Assembly: GCF_001427785.1 (NCBI RefSeq)
Contig: NZ_LMHM01000011.1
Coordinates: 518,459 to 559,035, forward strand
Length of the DNA: 40,577 nt
Source of the DNA: Lysobacter sp. Root690
GTDB lineage: Bacteria; Pseudomonadota; Gammaproteobacteria; Xanthomonadales; Xanthomonadaceae
Direction of reading: 5' to 3'
Below, one piece after another: positions 1 to 7,510 of the stretch (position 1 is the stretch's first letter; the number at the start of each line of letters is the position of its first letter). The notes under the pieces were generated by a model. That model did not search any database, was not told the DNA's origin, and was given only the letters and a program-made list of their open reading frames with translations. The translations under genes were made by a program, and so were the position numbers.

Positions 1-60
1 CCGAAGTAAAGCTCAGCCGCCTTCGAGAACGACGATCCAGAAAAATGGCGCTGAAGACTC
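1..60. repeat. Degenerate copy of the 79-bp dispersed repeat
   Basis: This edge sequence matches the repeat units at 32758-33029. It shares the block CCGAAGTAAAGC, a degenerate GC arm around 17-27, and ATGGCGCTGAAG near the end. The window starts inside the element, so its full extent is not visible. It reaches into the stop codon of the minus-strand gene that ends at 59. Confidence 0.7.
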
Positions 61-478
61 AACCCGCCATCACCTCAACCCACGCCGACCTCACCCAGCC
101 GGATTTGCACGGCCCGCGATACACCCGCTTCTTGGCGATCGGCGAGCCGACCTCGCACTTCATTCCGGGCGCGGTCGGATAGACGATGGCGAACCATTCG
201 CCGTCGCCATTGCCGTCGCACAGGTACACCTCGCGGCCATTACCGAGCTTATCGAGCATCGCGTACGCGGTGCCCGGCCCGGCGCGCACCGCGAGAAAAC
301 CATCGCCATCGGCTTTCAGGCCCCTGACCTGCGCGAGCGAACCGCAGGCGTCCAGCACTTCGTCGCCTCCGACCTGCACCGGTACCGCGCGTGGCGGCGC
401 GGCCCCGATCGGCGCGGCCGGCAGCATCAACGCGGTCGCCATCGCGGCACCAAGGTAAACGCTCATCGTTGCCTTCAT
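59..478 (-). CDS. Secreted bacterial SH3-like domain protein
   Basis: A 139-residue small exported protein of unknown partner. The start at 478 is chosen because AAGGAGG lies just upstream of the ATG and the protein then opens with a signal peptide (MKATMSVYLG, a hydrophobic stretch, then an Ala-Pro-rich region near residues 20-30). A longer reading to 541 has no such support. The mature part looks like a bacterial SH3 domain: LAVRAGPG near residue 62 is the usual 'vRsgPgt' motif, and GWVRSAWVEV at the C-terminus is the usual closing strand. Such domains bind cell-wall peptides or other proteins. Four cysteines may form disulfides in the periplasm. It lies 70 bp downstream of the AIM24-like gene on the same strand, so cotranscription is possible. 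Domain assignment is by motif only. Confidence 0.7.
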   Translation of the reverse strand: MKATMSVYLGAAMATALMLPAAPIGAAPPRAVPVQVGGDEVLDACGSLAQVRGLKADGDGFLAVRAGPGTAYAMLDKLGNGREVYLCDGNGDGEWFAIVYPTAPGMKCEVGSPIAKKRVYRGPCKSGWVRSAWVEVMAG

Positions 479-548
479 CACTGCCTCCTTGCAGATGGCC
501 AAAGCGCGCGCCGTCGCAACGGCGCGCGCGAGTCTTGCCATGGTGCGA

Positions 549-1241
549 TCAGCTGGTCTGCTGGAAATACACTTCTTCGTACGGCTGCACCACCACCCAG
601 CCGGTGCCGGAGAACTTGAGTTGGATGCTCTCGCCCGAGCCGCGACCGAACAAGGTGCCCAGCGAGATGTCGGTGACGATGTCCGGGCTCAGGCCGCCGG
701 ACCAGGCGACGGTCGCGTTCGGGTCGGTGAACACCGGCTGGTCCGGGGTCACCGCCAGGGTCAGCGGCTCGTAGTGCGAGGTGATCGCGACCACACCGCT
801 GCCGCTGAGTTTGATATTGAACAGGCCGCCGGACATCATGCCCGAGACCTTGCGCATCATCTTGATGTCCGAGGCCACGCCGTCTTCGTAAGCGAGCACG
901 TCGTTGCCGTTGACGAAGATCGACTCGCCGTTGAGGCGCAGCAGGGTGATCTTCTTGCCGGCGTCGGCGATGTAGACCCGGCCCTGGCCTTCCATCTTCA
1001 TCAGCTGGGTGCCTTCGCCGCTGATCGCCTTCTTCAGCAGGTTGCCCAGGCCCTGCTCGAGCATGCCCTGGCGCACGAACTTGACGCCGCCGCGGTAGGC
1101 GACCATCGAGCCGGACTTGGCCCAGACGCGGCCGTTGAGCTTCACTTCCAGCAGGTGCGAGCTTTCCAGTTCGAACGCTTCGGCGCTCAGATCCTTCTGC
1201 TTGGACGCTTCGACGAATTCGTTGAGGTTCTTGATCGACAC
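549..1241 (-). CDS. AIM24 family protein
   Basis: A 230-residue protein of the AIM24 (TIGR00266-type) family, which folds as a beta-rich, glycine-heavy barrel. The bacterial function is not established. The start is GTG at 1241 ([10 protein letters not shown]): AAGGAG sits 7 nt upstream and the family homology begins there. An ATG directly after the same ribosome-binding site (1246-1248) is in another frame and leads into an unconvincing arginine-rich ORF. Family hallmarks visible are repeated short beta segments with glycines ([19 protein letters not shown], the [19 protein letters not shown] region, [11 protein letters not shown]) and [13 protein letters not shown] near the C-terminus. No signal peptide or membrane segment is seen. 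Divergent from pyrH and upstream of the SH3-like gene. Confidence 0.85.
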   Translation of the reverse strand: MSIKNLNEFVEASKQKDLSAEAFELESSHLLEVKLNGRVWAKSGSMVAYRGGVKFVRQGMLEQGLGNLLKKAISGEGTQLMKMEGQGRVYIADAGKKITLLRLNGESIFVNGNDVLAYEDGVASDIKMMRKVSGMMSGGLFNIKLSGSGVVAITSHYEPLTLAVTPDQPVFTDPNATVAWSGGLSPDIVTDISLGTLFGRGSGESIQLKFSGTGWVVVQPYEEVYFQQTS

Positions 1242-1325
1242 TTTCCATCTCCTTGGGTAATGCGCGGCGGCGGCCTCACGGTGGGCGCGCGCGGCGGCGG
1301 TTCCAGTGGCTGGACCGGCGGCCGG

Positions 1326-1331
1326 ATCATA
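1326..1331 (-). promoter_or_regulatory. Possible -10 box for the AIM24-like gene
   Basis: On the minus strand this reads TATGAT, one mismatch from TATAAT, about 85 bp before the GTG start. No good -35 box is seen at 16-18 bp, so this is weak. The rest of the divergent gap 1242-1588 holds only the pyrH -10 candidate. Confidence 0.25.
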
Positions 1332-1549
1332 CCCGGTCCTCCCGTGTCCGCCTTTTACATCACGGTTTTCGAACGCCGCGCGCGCCCGATCGCCGCGTGG
1401 CGCAAACCGGCGCGAGCGGCATGATTGCAGCGTCCCGCCCCGATTCGTCCGGCGAATCCGCGGCCCGCGACGGCCTGGACAGGTGCGGCGCCGCCCCCGC
1501 AATCGCGCAGCGGCCCGTTCGCGCATGCCTGCGCGCGCGGCGCTTGAGC

Positions 1550-1555
1550 TACAAT
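1550..1555 (+). promoter_or_regulatory. Candidate -10 box for pyrH
   Basis: TACAAT lies 33 nt before the pyrH ATG in otherwise very GC-rich sequence. No convincing -35 box is seen at 16-18 bp. The same spacing of a -10-like box about 30-33 nt before the start recurs at frr and accA. Confidence 0.4.
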
Positions 1556-1588
1556 TCGCCACGTTTTCCGCCTCCCCCGAGACCGCCC

Positions 1589-2311
1589 ATGTCCCAGCTC
1601 GTGTATCGCCGTGTCCTGTTGAAACTCTCCGGCGAAGCATTGATGGGCGATGAGGACTACGGCATCGACCCCAAGGTGATCGGCCGGCTCGCGCGCGAAG
1701 TCATCGAAGTCCAGCAGGCCGGCGCGGAAATCGCGCTGGTGATCGGCGGCGGCAACATCTTCCGCGGCGCGGGCCTGGCGGCCGGCGGCATGGACCGGGT
1801 CACCGGCGATCAGATGGGCATGCTGGCCACCGTGATCAACGCGCTGGCGATGCAGGATTCGCTGGAAAAGCTCGGCGCCAAGGTGCGGGTGATGAGCGCG
1901 ATCAAGATCAACGACGTGTGCGAGGACTACATCCGCCGCCGCGCCATCCGCCACCTGGAAAAAGGCCGTCTGGCGATCTTCGCCGCCGGCGTCGGCAGCC
2001 CGTTCTTCACCACCGACTCGGGCGCGGCGCTGCGCGCGATCGAGATCGGCGCCGACCTGTTGCTCAAGGCGACCAAGGTCGACGGCGTGTACGACAAGGA
2101 CCCGAAGAAGCACAGCGACGCGGTGCGCTTCGACAAGCTCAGCTACGACGAGGTGATCACCCGCGACCTGCAGGTCATGGACACCGCCGCGTTCGCGCTG
2201 TGCCGCGACAGCGAACTGCCGCTGCGCATCTTCGACATGGGCCAGCCGGGCGTGCTGCTGAAGATCCTGCGCGGCGAGAACATCGGCACGCTGGTGCAGG
2301 GCCGCGGCTGA
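1589..2311 (+). CDS. pyrH: UMP kinase
   Basis: Cytosolic UMP kinase (UMP + ATP to UDP + ADP), the committed step from UMP to all other pyrimidine nucleotides; bacterial PyrH is hexameric and controlled by GTP and UTP. The 240-residue length is standard. Visible amino-acid-kinase motifs are [10 protein letters not shown] at the N-terminus, GGGNIFRG for phosphate binding, [19 protein letters not shown], and [20 protein letters not shown] with [13 protein letters not shown] in the nucleotide-binding half. The ATG at 1589 fits the family N-terminus, and the in-frame extension upstream to 1253 is only GC-rich read-through. A hairpin terminator follows. The usual downstream neighbour frr lies 4.5 kb away because an accessory block intervenes. 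Confidence 0.97.
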   Translation: MSQLVYRRVLLKLSGEALMGDEDYGIDPKVIGRLAREVIEVQQAGAEIALVIGGGNIFRGAGLAAGGMDRVTGDQMGMLATVINALAMQDSLEKLGAKVRVMSAIKINDVCEDYIRRRAIRHLEKGRLAIFAAGVGSPFFTTDSGAALRAIEIGADLLLKATKVDGVYDKDPKKHSDAVRFDKLSYDEVITRDLQVMDTAAFALCRDSELPLRIFDMGQPGVLLKILRGENIGTLVQGRG

Positions 2312-2387
2312 AGACAAATCGACCGGGCCATGCGGCCTGCGCAAACCGGCGGTCGATCGCCGGCAGCCTAGCTCTCATTCCCGAACG

Positions 2388-2415
2388 AAAAGACCCGCCG
2401 ATGGCGGGTCTTTTT
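2388..2415. terminator. Bidirectional intrinsic terminator after pyrH
   Basis: A perfect stem AAGACCCGCC / GGCGGGTCTT with a 3-base loop is flanked by an A run on the left and a T run on the right. It can therefore end transcription of pyrH (+) and of the converging M56 peptidase gene (-). The remaining sequence of 2312-2524 shows no gene. Confidence 0.9.
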
Positions 2416-2524
2416 GCGTACGGCGCCGGGTTTCCCGCGCGCCGTCGCCTCGCTGATTCACATGCGCGGCCGATCAGGCGCCGCCGGCCGGTTCAACGCG
2501 CCAGCATGCGGCCGTCCTGCGACA

Positions 2525-4753
2525 TCAGCGCCACACCTGTGCTTCGCGCTTGGCCTGCTCGGTGATGCGCGCGATCTCCTCCGGGCTCATCGCGTAGCGA
2601 CTCGCGTCGCGCTTGGCTTGCTCGGTGATACGCGCGATCTCGGCCGGGCTCATCGCATAGCGACTCGCGTCGCGCTTGGCCTGTTCGGTGATGCGCGCAA
2701 TCTCGGCCGGGCTCATCGCATAACGGCTCGCGTCGCGCTTGGCCTGCTCGGTGATGCGGGCGATCTCGGCCGGGCTCATCGCATAACGGCTCGCGTCGCG
2801 CTTGGCTTGCTCGGTGATGCGGGCGATCTCGGCCGGGCTCATCGCGTAGCGGCTCGCGTCGCGCGTGGCCTGATCGGTGATGCGGGCGATCTCGGCCGGG
2901 CTCATTGCGTAGCGGCTCGCGTCGCGTCGGGCTTGCTCGGAGATGCGCGCGATCTCGGCCTTGCTCATCGCATGGCGGCCGGCATCGCGCCTGGCTTGCT
3001 CGGCGATACGACGGATCTGCGCGGCTTCCGGCGCGGAGAGGTGCGCATCGCGACGCGCCTGGGCGGCATCGCGTCGGGCCTGCTCGATATCGCGGCGATG
3101 CTGCGCGCTGTCGAGCCCATGCTGGCTGGCGTCGCGCCTGGCTTGTTCGGCATCGCGCTGGGCCTGCTCGACGTCGCGGCGAGCCTGAGCGGCATCGCGT
3201 CGCGCCTGTTCGCCATCGCGCTTGGCCTGATCGGCATCGCGCCGCGCCTGCTCACCATCGAGCCGGGCTTGCTGTCCGGCGTCGCGCGCCGCGCGCTCGG
3301 CCGCCACGCTCGCCGCCTGCGCTTGGCGTTCTGCGTCACGCCCGGCGCGTTCGGCATCGCGTGCCGCGCGCTGCGCCGCGACGCCGGCGGCTTGCGCGTT
3401 GCGCTCGGCTTCGCGTCCGGCACGTTCGGCCTCGCGACCGGCCTGCTCGGCCGCGCGACCGGCTTTCTCCGCATCCACCGCCGCCCGGCGCGACTCGTCC
3501 ATGCGTTGCCGCAGACGCGCGCGGGTCGCCGCATCAGTCACCGGCTGGTAGCTGCCGTCCGCGCCCACCTTGTAGTACTGATCACCCTTGACCGCCCAGA
3601 CCAGCGGATCGCCGCCATTGATGAGCTCGGTGATGCGGGTTTCGCCGCTCTTGTCCGAGGAATGGATCGACACGCTGCGCGATTGCGATTGCGGCGCGCG
3701 ATCGCCGGCCGCCGCGGTCACCCGATACGGCACCAGGCCGACCAGGACGATGGCGGCGGTCAGGATCAAACCGCCCAGGTGCGAGGACGAAGTCGCGTTC
3801 TGCAACATGATGAGTCTCCTCTTCAAAATCGTGTAGGTGGGGGACGCGCTGGCGACACCGGCCGCGGGACGCGGCGCGACGCCAAGACGCAACAACAAAC
3901 GCCCGTAGTCGTGGGCGGCATAGCGACGGCTGTCGAGCACGGCCGCGTCGCAGGCCGCTTCGCGCGCGATCGAGTATTCGCGGGCGATCACATGCGCGAG
4001 TGGATGAAAGAAGAACAGGTGCTGGACCAGCGCCGGCACCCAGCCCCACCAAAGATCGCGGCGGCGGACATGGACCAGTTCGTGATGCAGCGCCATCGCC
4101 AGTTCGTCGCCGCTCAGATGCGGCAAGCGTTCGCGCGGTAGCAGCACCGTCGCCGGCGGGCCGATCAGCTGCGGCGAATCGATCTGCGCCGACACCCGCA
4201 GCGGCGGCAGGCGATTCATGCCCAGGCTGTCGCCGAGCGCGCGATAGGTCGAGAGCACTTGCGGCTGCTCGCACGGCCGCGATGCGGCAATGCGGCGGCA
4301 CGCGGCGGCATAGCCGCGCACGCTGGCGAAGGCGACCAGCAGAAACCCGGACAGCCACAGCGCGGCGAACACCAGCGGCCACGACAACCAGTCGGGGGTC
4401 AGATAGTGCGCGCTGGGCGTGGTTGCCGCGGCGAACGTGGCGTCTGTCGCGCCCTTCGTCACGAAGAACGGCAATTGCGCCGAGGACGATAACTGCGGCG
4501 CCGCCGCTGCGACGTTCGCGGCCTGGCTCGCCTGATCCCACGACGCCGGCAACAACGGCAGGCTCAACGGCGTGGGCCACAGCGCGCCGAGCAACAACTG
4601 GAACGCGGCGAACCACCACAACCAGCAACGCAGCGCCGCGCTCAGACGCAGGTAACGGCACAGCAGCCACACCGCCGCGACCACCACCAACGATTGCAAT
4701 CCCGCCGCGAGCAAACGCGGCAGCAGGATGTCGCCGATCCAATCCAGAGTCAT
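2525..4753 (-). CDS. M56 (BlaR1/MecR1-type) membrane metallopeptidase with long repeat tail
   Basis: A 742-residue membrane-bound zinc peptidase of the M56 family; its best-known members sense a signal outside the cell and trigger cleavage of a BlaI/MecI repressor. The N-terminal part has hydrophobic helices near residues 14-60 and 122-145. The active-site motif HELVH is at 224-228, followed by EAACD at 265-269 with the likely third zinc ligand E265. A further helix is near 325-343. The penicillin-binding sensor domain of BlaR1 is absent. In its place is a short linker (about 345-410), an Ala/Arg/Glu/Asp-rich predicted coiled coil with many QARRDAE-like heptads (about 410-572), and eight 21-residue repeats of the YAMSPAEIARITEQAKRDAS type (573-742), six of them nearly identical. 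The ATG at 4753 lies 1 bp after the repressor gene's stop codon. What it senses and cleaves is unknown. Confidence 0.9.
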   Translation of the reverse strand: MTLDWIGDILLPRLLAAGLQSLVVVAAVWLLCRYLRLSAALRCWLWWFAAFQLLLGALWPTPLSLPLLPASWDQASQAANVAAAAPQLSSSAQLPFFVTKGATDATFAAATTPSAHYLTPDWLSWPLVFAALWLSGFLLVAFASVRGYAAACRRIAASRPCEQPQVLSTYRALGDSLGMNRLPPLRVSAQIDSPQLIGPPATVLLPRERLPHLSGDELAMALHHELVHVRRRDLWWGWVPALVQHLFFFHPLAHVIAREYSIAREAACDAAVLDSRRYAAHDYGRLLLRLGVAPRPAAGVASASPTYTILKRRLIMLQNATSSSHLGGLILTAAIVLVGLVPYRVTAAAGDRAPQSQSRSVSIHSSDKSGETRITELINGGDPLVWAVKGDQYYKVGADGSYQPVTDAATRARLRQRMDESRRAAVDAEKAGRAAEQAGREAERAGREAERNAQAAGVAAQRAARDAERAGRDAERQAQAASVAAERAARDAGQQARLDGEQARRDADQAKRDGEQARRDAAQARRDVEQAQRDAEQARRDASQHGLDSAQHRRDIEQARRDAAQARRDAHLSAPEAAQIRRIAEQARRDAGRHAMSKAEIARISEQARRDASRYAMSPAEIARITDQATRDASRYAMSPAEIARITEQAKRDASRYAMSPAEIARITEQAKRDASRYAMSPAEIARITEQAKRDASRYAMSPAEIARITEQAKRDASRYAMSPEEIARITEQAKREAQVWR
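2528..3037 (-). repeat. 63-bp coding tandem repeat, 8 units
   Basis: GGCCGGGCTCAT-type blocks recur exactly every 63 bp (about 2581, 2644, 2707, 2770, 2833, 2896, with a weaker one at 2959 and a diverged unit at about 3022). They encode the 21-residue repeats at the C-terminus of the M56 protein. Near identity at the DNA level for the distal six units suggests recent expansion by slippage or recombination. Confidence 0.93.
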
Positions 4754-4754
4754 C

Positions 4755-5141
4755 TCAATCCTCCTTGCGCCGCGATTGCAGATCGGCGACGAGACTTTCC
4801 AGTTCGGCCAGTTCGTCGTCGCTGACTTGCGCGCGCTGCGACATCCACGCCACGAACGGCGAGACCGAGCCTTGCAGCGTGTTGGCGACGAACTTGCCGA
4901 CGGCCGAACGCATCACGTCGTCGGGCTGGGTCGCGGTGGAATAGCGGTACACGCCGCCGACCTTGCGCCGGCGCAGATAGGCCTTGGCGCGCAGGCGCTC
5001 CATCATGGTCAGCACGGTCGAACGCGCCAGCCCGCGCGGTTCGCCGTAGCCGCTTGCGACCTCGCCGACCGACGCGTCGCCCTGCTCGGCCAGATATTGC
5101 AGCAGCGCCAGTTCCTGGTCGCCGATGGATTTGCGGTTCAT
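4755..5141 (-). CDS. BlaI/MecI/CopY-family transcriptional repressor
   Basis: A 128-residue winged-helix repressor. The start at 5141 (MNRKSIGDQELALLQYL) matches the family N-terminus; the longer reading to 5243 would translate the operator region. The DNA-binding part spans residues 1-75: GDQELALLQYLAEQG, VGEVASGYGEPRGLARSTVLTMMERL as the recognition region, and LRRRKVGGVYRYS as the wing. The C-terminal dimerisation helices follow, with SDDELAELESLVADL near residues 105-120. It directly precedes the M56 peptidase gene, the standard blaI-blaR1 type pairing in which the peptidase relieves repression. Inverted repeats upstream look like its own operators, so the pair is probably autoregulated. 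No beta-lactamase gene is in the window, so the regulated target is probably something else. Confidence 0.92.
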   Translation of the reverse strand: MNRKSIGDQELALLQYLAEQGDASVGEVASGYGEPRGLARSTVLTMMERLRAKAYLRRRKVGGVYRYSTATQPDDVMRSAVGKFVANTLQGSVSPFVAWMSQRAQVSDDELAELESLVADLQSRRKED

Positions 5142-5155
5142 GTCGCCCCTCATGG

Positions 5156-5198
5156 CTACAGCTGTAGTCATAGTTGCTTTGACTACAAACGTAGTCAA
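5156..5198 (-). promoter_or_regulatory. Operator-promoter region of the BlaI-type repressor
   Basis: Two perfect palindromes occur here: CTACAGCTGTAG (5156-5167) and GACTACAAACGTAGTC (5181-5196). An 8-bp inverted repeat, TGTAGTCA / TGACTACA (5163-5170 and 5180-5187), links them. The TACA/TGTA core matches known BlaI/MecI operators. On the minus strand a near-consensus -35 TTGACT (5193-5198) is 17 bp from a weaker -10 AACTAT (5170-5175), so repressor bound at both palindromes would cover the promoter. Confidence 0.82.
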
Positions 5199-5332
5199 CG
5201 TGCCTGAAGTCATGCCGCCCTCGTCCGCGACGACACCCGGCAATGGGATTCGCCGACGCCGGTCATGGTTTAAACCGCCGGCGCGATGGCCTGTAATAGT
5301 GTTCGCGGGCGCGGCCGTGACAGCATTCGCCC

Positions 5333-6505
5333 ATGCACTCGCACAGTCACCACGGCCACCATCACGGCGTCAGCGGCACCCGCGCATTCGCCGCGGTAAC
5401 CCTGATCAATCTGGCCTATACCGCGCTGGAAGCCGGCTACGGCTTCATGACCAATTCGCTGGCGTTGCTGTCGGACGCACTGCACAACTTCGGCGACGTA
5501 CTCGGCCTGGCGTTGGCCTGGGGCGCGGCGGTGCTGGCCAAGCGCACCCCGACCGCGCGCCACACCTACGGCTGGCGGCGCGCGACCCTGCTGTCGCCGC
5601 TGGCCAATTCGCTGTTGCTGGTGGGTTTCTCCGGCGCGCTGGCCTGGGAAGCGATCCGCCGCTTCAACGCGCCGCCGGAAATTCCCGCGCTGCCGGTGAT
5701 AGTGGTCGCCGCGCTCGGCATCGCGGTCAATCTCGGCGCGGCCTGGCTGGTGCGCGACGGGCACGATCACGACCTCAACCGCCGCGGCGCGTTTCTGCAC
5801 CTGATGGCCGACGCGGCGGTGTCGCTGGCCGCGGTGCTGGCCGGCGCCGGCATGTGGTTGACCGGCTGGGCCTGGCTGGACCCGGCGATCGCCTTGCTGA
5901 TCGGCGCGGTGGTCGCGGTAGGCGCCTTCGGCCTGCTGCGCGAAGCCTTCAACGCGGCGATGGACGCGGTGCCGCGCGGCATCGATCGCGGCGAAGTCGA
6001 AACCCTGCTGCGCCAGCAGCCCGGGGTGCAGGCGATCCACCATCTGCACATCTGGTCGCTGGGCGCGGGCGAAATCGCCATGACCGCGCACATCGTGCGG
6101 CCCGACGATCACGATCACGACGTTTTCATCGATCGCCTCAACCGCGAACTCGACCGCCGCTTCGGCATCAATCACCCGACCCTGCAGGTCGAGCACGGCC
6201 GCGCCTGCGAGCATGATCGTCACGACCGCGCTCCGCACGGCGAGCACGCGCATGCACATGGGCATGAGGCGCACGAGCACGACGGGCAGGGGCACGATGC
6301 GCATGCGCCGGATCGTGCGCACGATCACGGCCACGGCCACGCGCACCATGACCATGACCATGATCCGCGGCATGACCATGACCACGGTCATCCACCTGGC
6401 CATGACCATGACCGCGGTCATGGTCACGACGGCCATTCTCACGACGACCGTACCCACGAAAACCACCCGCACGACCGCCCGCGCCAGCACAGCCATCGGC
6501 CCTGA
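5333..6505 (+). CDS. Cation diffusion facilitator (zinc-type) with His-rich tail
   Basis: A 390-residue inner-membrane antiporter that exports Zn2+ or similar divalent ions in exchange for protons. Six hydrophobic segments span residues about 16-200. The metal-site pairs typical of zinc transporters are visible: H51 and D55 in SDALHNFGD (helix 2), and H156 and D160 in HLMADAAVS (helix 5). The cytoplasmic domain (about 205-290) contains IHHLHIWSLG. The N-terminus is His-rich (MHSHSHHGHHHG). Residues 294-390 form an extra tail with 34 histidines in 97 residues plus many aspartates, probably a metal buffer. The usual family length is near 300, so the tail is the main oddity. It is divergent from the BlaI-type repressor; the 190-bp gap contains that repressor's operators. 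Confidence 0.92.
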   Translation: MHSHSHHGHHHGVSGTRAFAAVTLINLAYTALEAGYGFMTNSLALLSDALHNFGDVLGLALAWGAAVLAKRTPTARHTYGWRRATLLSPLANSLLLVGFSGALAWEAIRRFNAPPEIPALPVIVVAALGIAVNLGAAWLVRDGHDHDLNRRGAFLHLMADAAVSLAAVLAGAGMWLTGWAWLDPAIALLIGAVVAVGAFGLLREAFNAAMDAVPRGIDRGEVETLLRQQPGVQAIHHLHIWSLGAGEIAMTAHIVRPDDHDHDVFIDRLNRELDRRFGINHPTLQVEHGRACEHDRHDRAPHGEHAHAHGHEAHEHDGQGHDAHAPDRAHDHGHGHAHHDHDHDPRHDHDHGHPPGHDHDRGHGHDGHSHDDRTHENHPHDRPRQHSHRP

Positions 6506-6753
6506 GCGCCGCATGCTGCATCGCAGCGAAAACCCCGGGCCACCTCGCCGCCCTCGCCGCCGGGCCTGAACGCAACGGCGCCAATCCCGCGCAAAAACGT
6601 GATCCCCTGCGACGCATCGCCTGCATTCGTGCTGCGCGCGGAGCATCGCCGCATCCCCTCGAACGACCGCGAACGCTCGTCAATTTCGCCGATCCGGGCC
6701 GGCGCGGGCGTCCGCGCCGGGACCGCGTGGCCCGCAAAACCCGCCCGAGCCCA

Positions 6754-6759
6754 TATAAT
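6754..6759 (+). promoter_or_regulatory. Consensus -10 box for frr
   Basis: A perfect TATAAT lies 33 nt before the frr start in a GC-rich gap. No good -35 element is seen at the expected distance. The rest of 6506-6792 holds no gene I can support. Confidence 0.55.
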
Positions 6760-6792
6760 CCCGCGATTACCGCTACTGGAACGGAGCCGGCG

Positions 6793-7350
6793 ATGCTCAA
6801 CGACATCAAGAAAGACTCTCAGAACCGCATGACCAAGAGTGTCGAAGCCTTTCGCCACGATCTGACCAAGATCCGCACCGGGCGCGCGTCCACCGCGCTG
6901 GTCGATCATCTGAAAGTGAACTATCACGGTTCCGAAATGCCGCTGGGCCAGGTCGCCAGCGTGCAGGTCAGCGACGCGCGCACCCTGACCATCACCCCGT
7001 GGGAAAAGCAGATCGTCGGCGCGGTCGAGAAGGCCATCCTCGCCTCCGACCTGGGCCTGACCCCGAACACCGCCGGCACCGTGATCCGCATCAACCTGCC
7101 CGCGCTGACCGAAGAACGCCGCAAGGAACTGACCAAGGTCGTCCACGCCCAGAGCGAAGACGCCAAGGTCGCGATCCGCAACATCCGCCGCGATGCCAAC
7201 CATCAGGCCAAGGAACTGCTCAAGGACAAGAAGGTCACCGAGGACGAACTGCGCAGCTTCGAAGGCGATATCCAGAAGATCACCGACAGCGCGATCAAGG
7301 ACGTCGACGGCGTGGTCAAGGCCAAGGAACAGGAACTGATGGCGGTGTGA
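6793..7350 (+). CDS. frr: Ribosome recycling factor
   Basis: RRF acts with EF-G to split the post-termination ribosome. The 185-residue length is exactly the family norm. Recognisable segments are MTKSVEAFRHDLTKIRTGRA in the first helix, LGQVASVQVSDARTLTITPW in domain II, and the closing helices with LTEERRKELTKVVH and AIRNIRRDAN. The ATG at 6793 is preceded by an ACGGAG-like ribosome-binding site and a consensus -10 box; the longer reading from 6727 has no support. In most gammaproteobacteria frr follows pyrH directly; here it appears to have its own promoter after a 4.5 kb accessory insertion and starts the envelope block. Confidence 0.97.
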   Translation: MLNDIKKDSQNRMTKSVEAFRHDLTKIRTGRASTALVDHLKVNYHGSEMPLGQVASVQVSDARTLTITPWEKQIVGAVEKAILASDLGLTPNTAGTVIRINLPALTEERRKELTKVVHAQSEDAKVAIRNIRRDANHQAKELLKDKKVTEDELRSFEGDIQKITDSAIKDVDGVVKAKEQELMAV

Positions 7351-7510
7351 ACCGCCGGGCCCGCGCCCGCCGAGTTCGGATCACTGAACTTCTGCGCGGC
7401 GTGCGGGTCCAGCACTGGGCTGCCTGGATCGAGCCCGCCCCAGACTGTGCCGCCCCACCCGTCCGTACCCGCCGTTCCATCCGCAGCCTGAGGTCTTCAT
7501 CATCGGCGCC

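Noticed and set aside
478-1248. A 256-residue minus-strand ORF starting at an ATG directly after a good ribosome-binding site
   Set aside because: Arg/Gln/Pro-rich shadow of the AIM24-like gene in another frame; the homologous frame starts at the GTG 5 bases further on.
2528-3037. Regular 63-bp repeats as a possible CRISPR array
   Set aside because: The units are contiguous, without unique spacers, and in frame within a protein-coding gene.
2414-4141. A 575-residue plus-strand ORF with regular repeats (GLLGDAGDLGRAHRI type)
   Set aside because: The repeats are the reverse reading of the 63-bp units of the M56 gene. It has no start signal and spans the terminator region.
5270-6646. A 458-residue minus-strand ORF with a Val/Met/Arg-rich part opposite the His-rich tail
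   Set aside because: The VMVMVM-like stretch is the complement of CAT/GAC repeats of the CDF gene; no homology.
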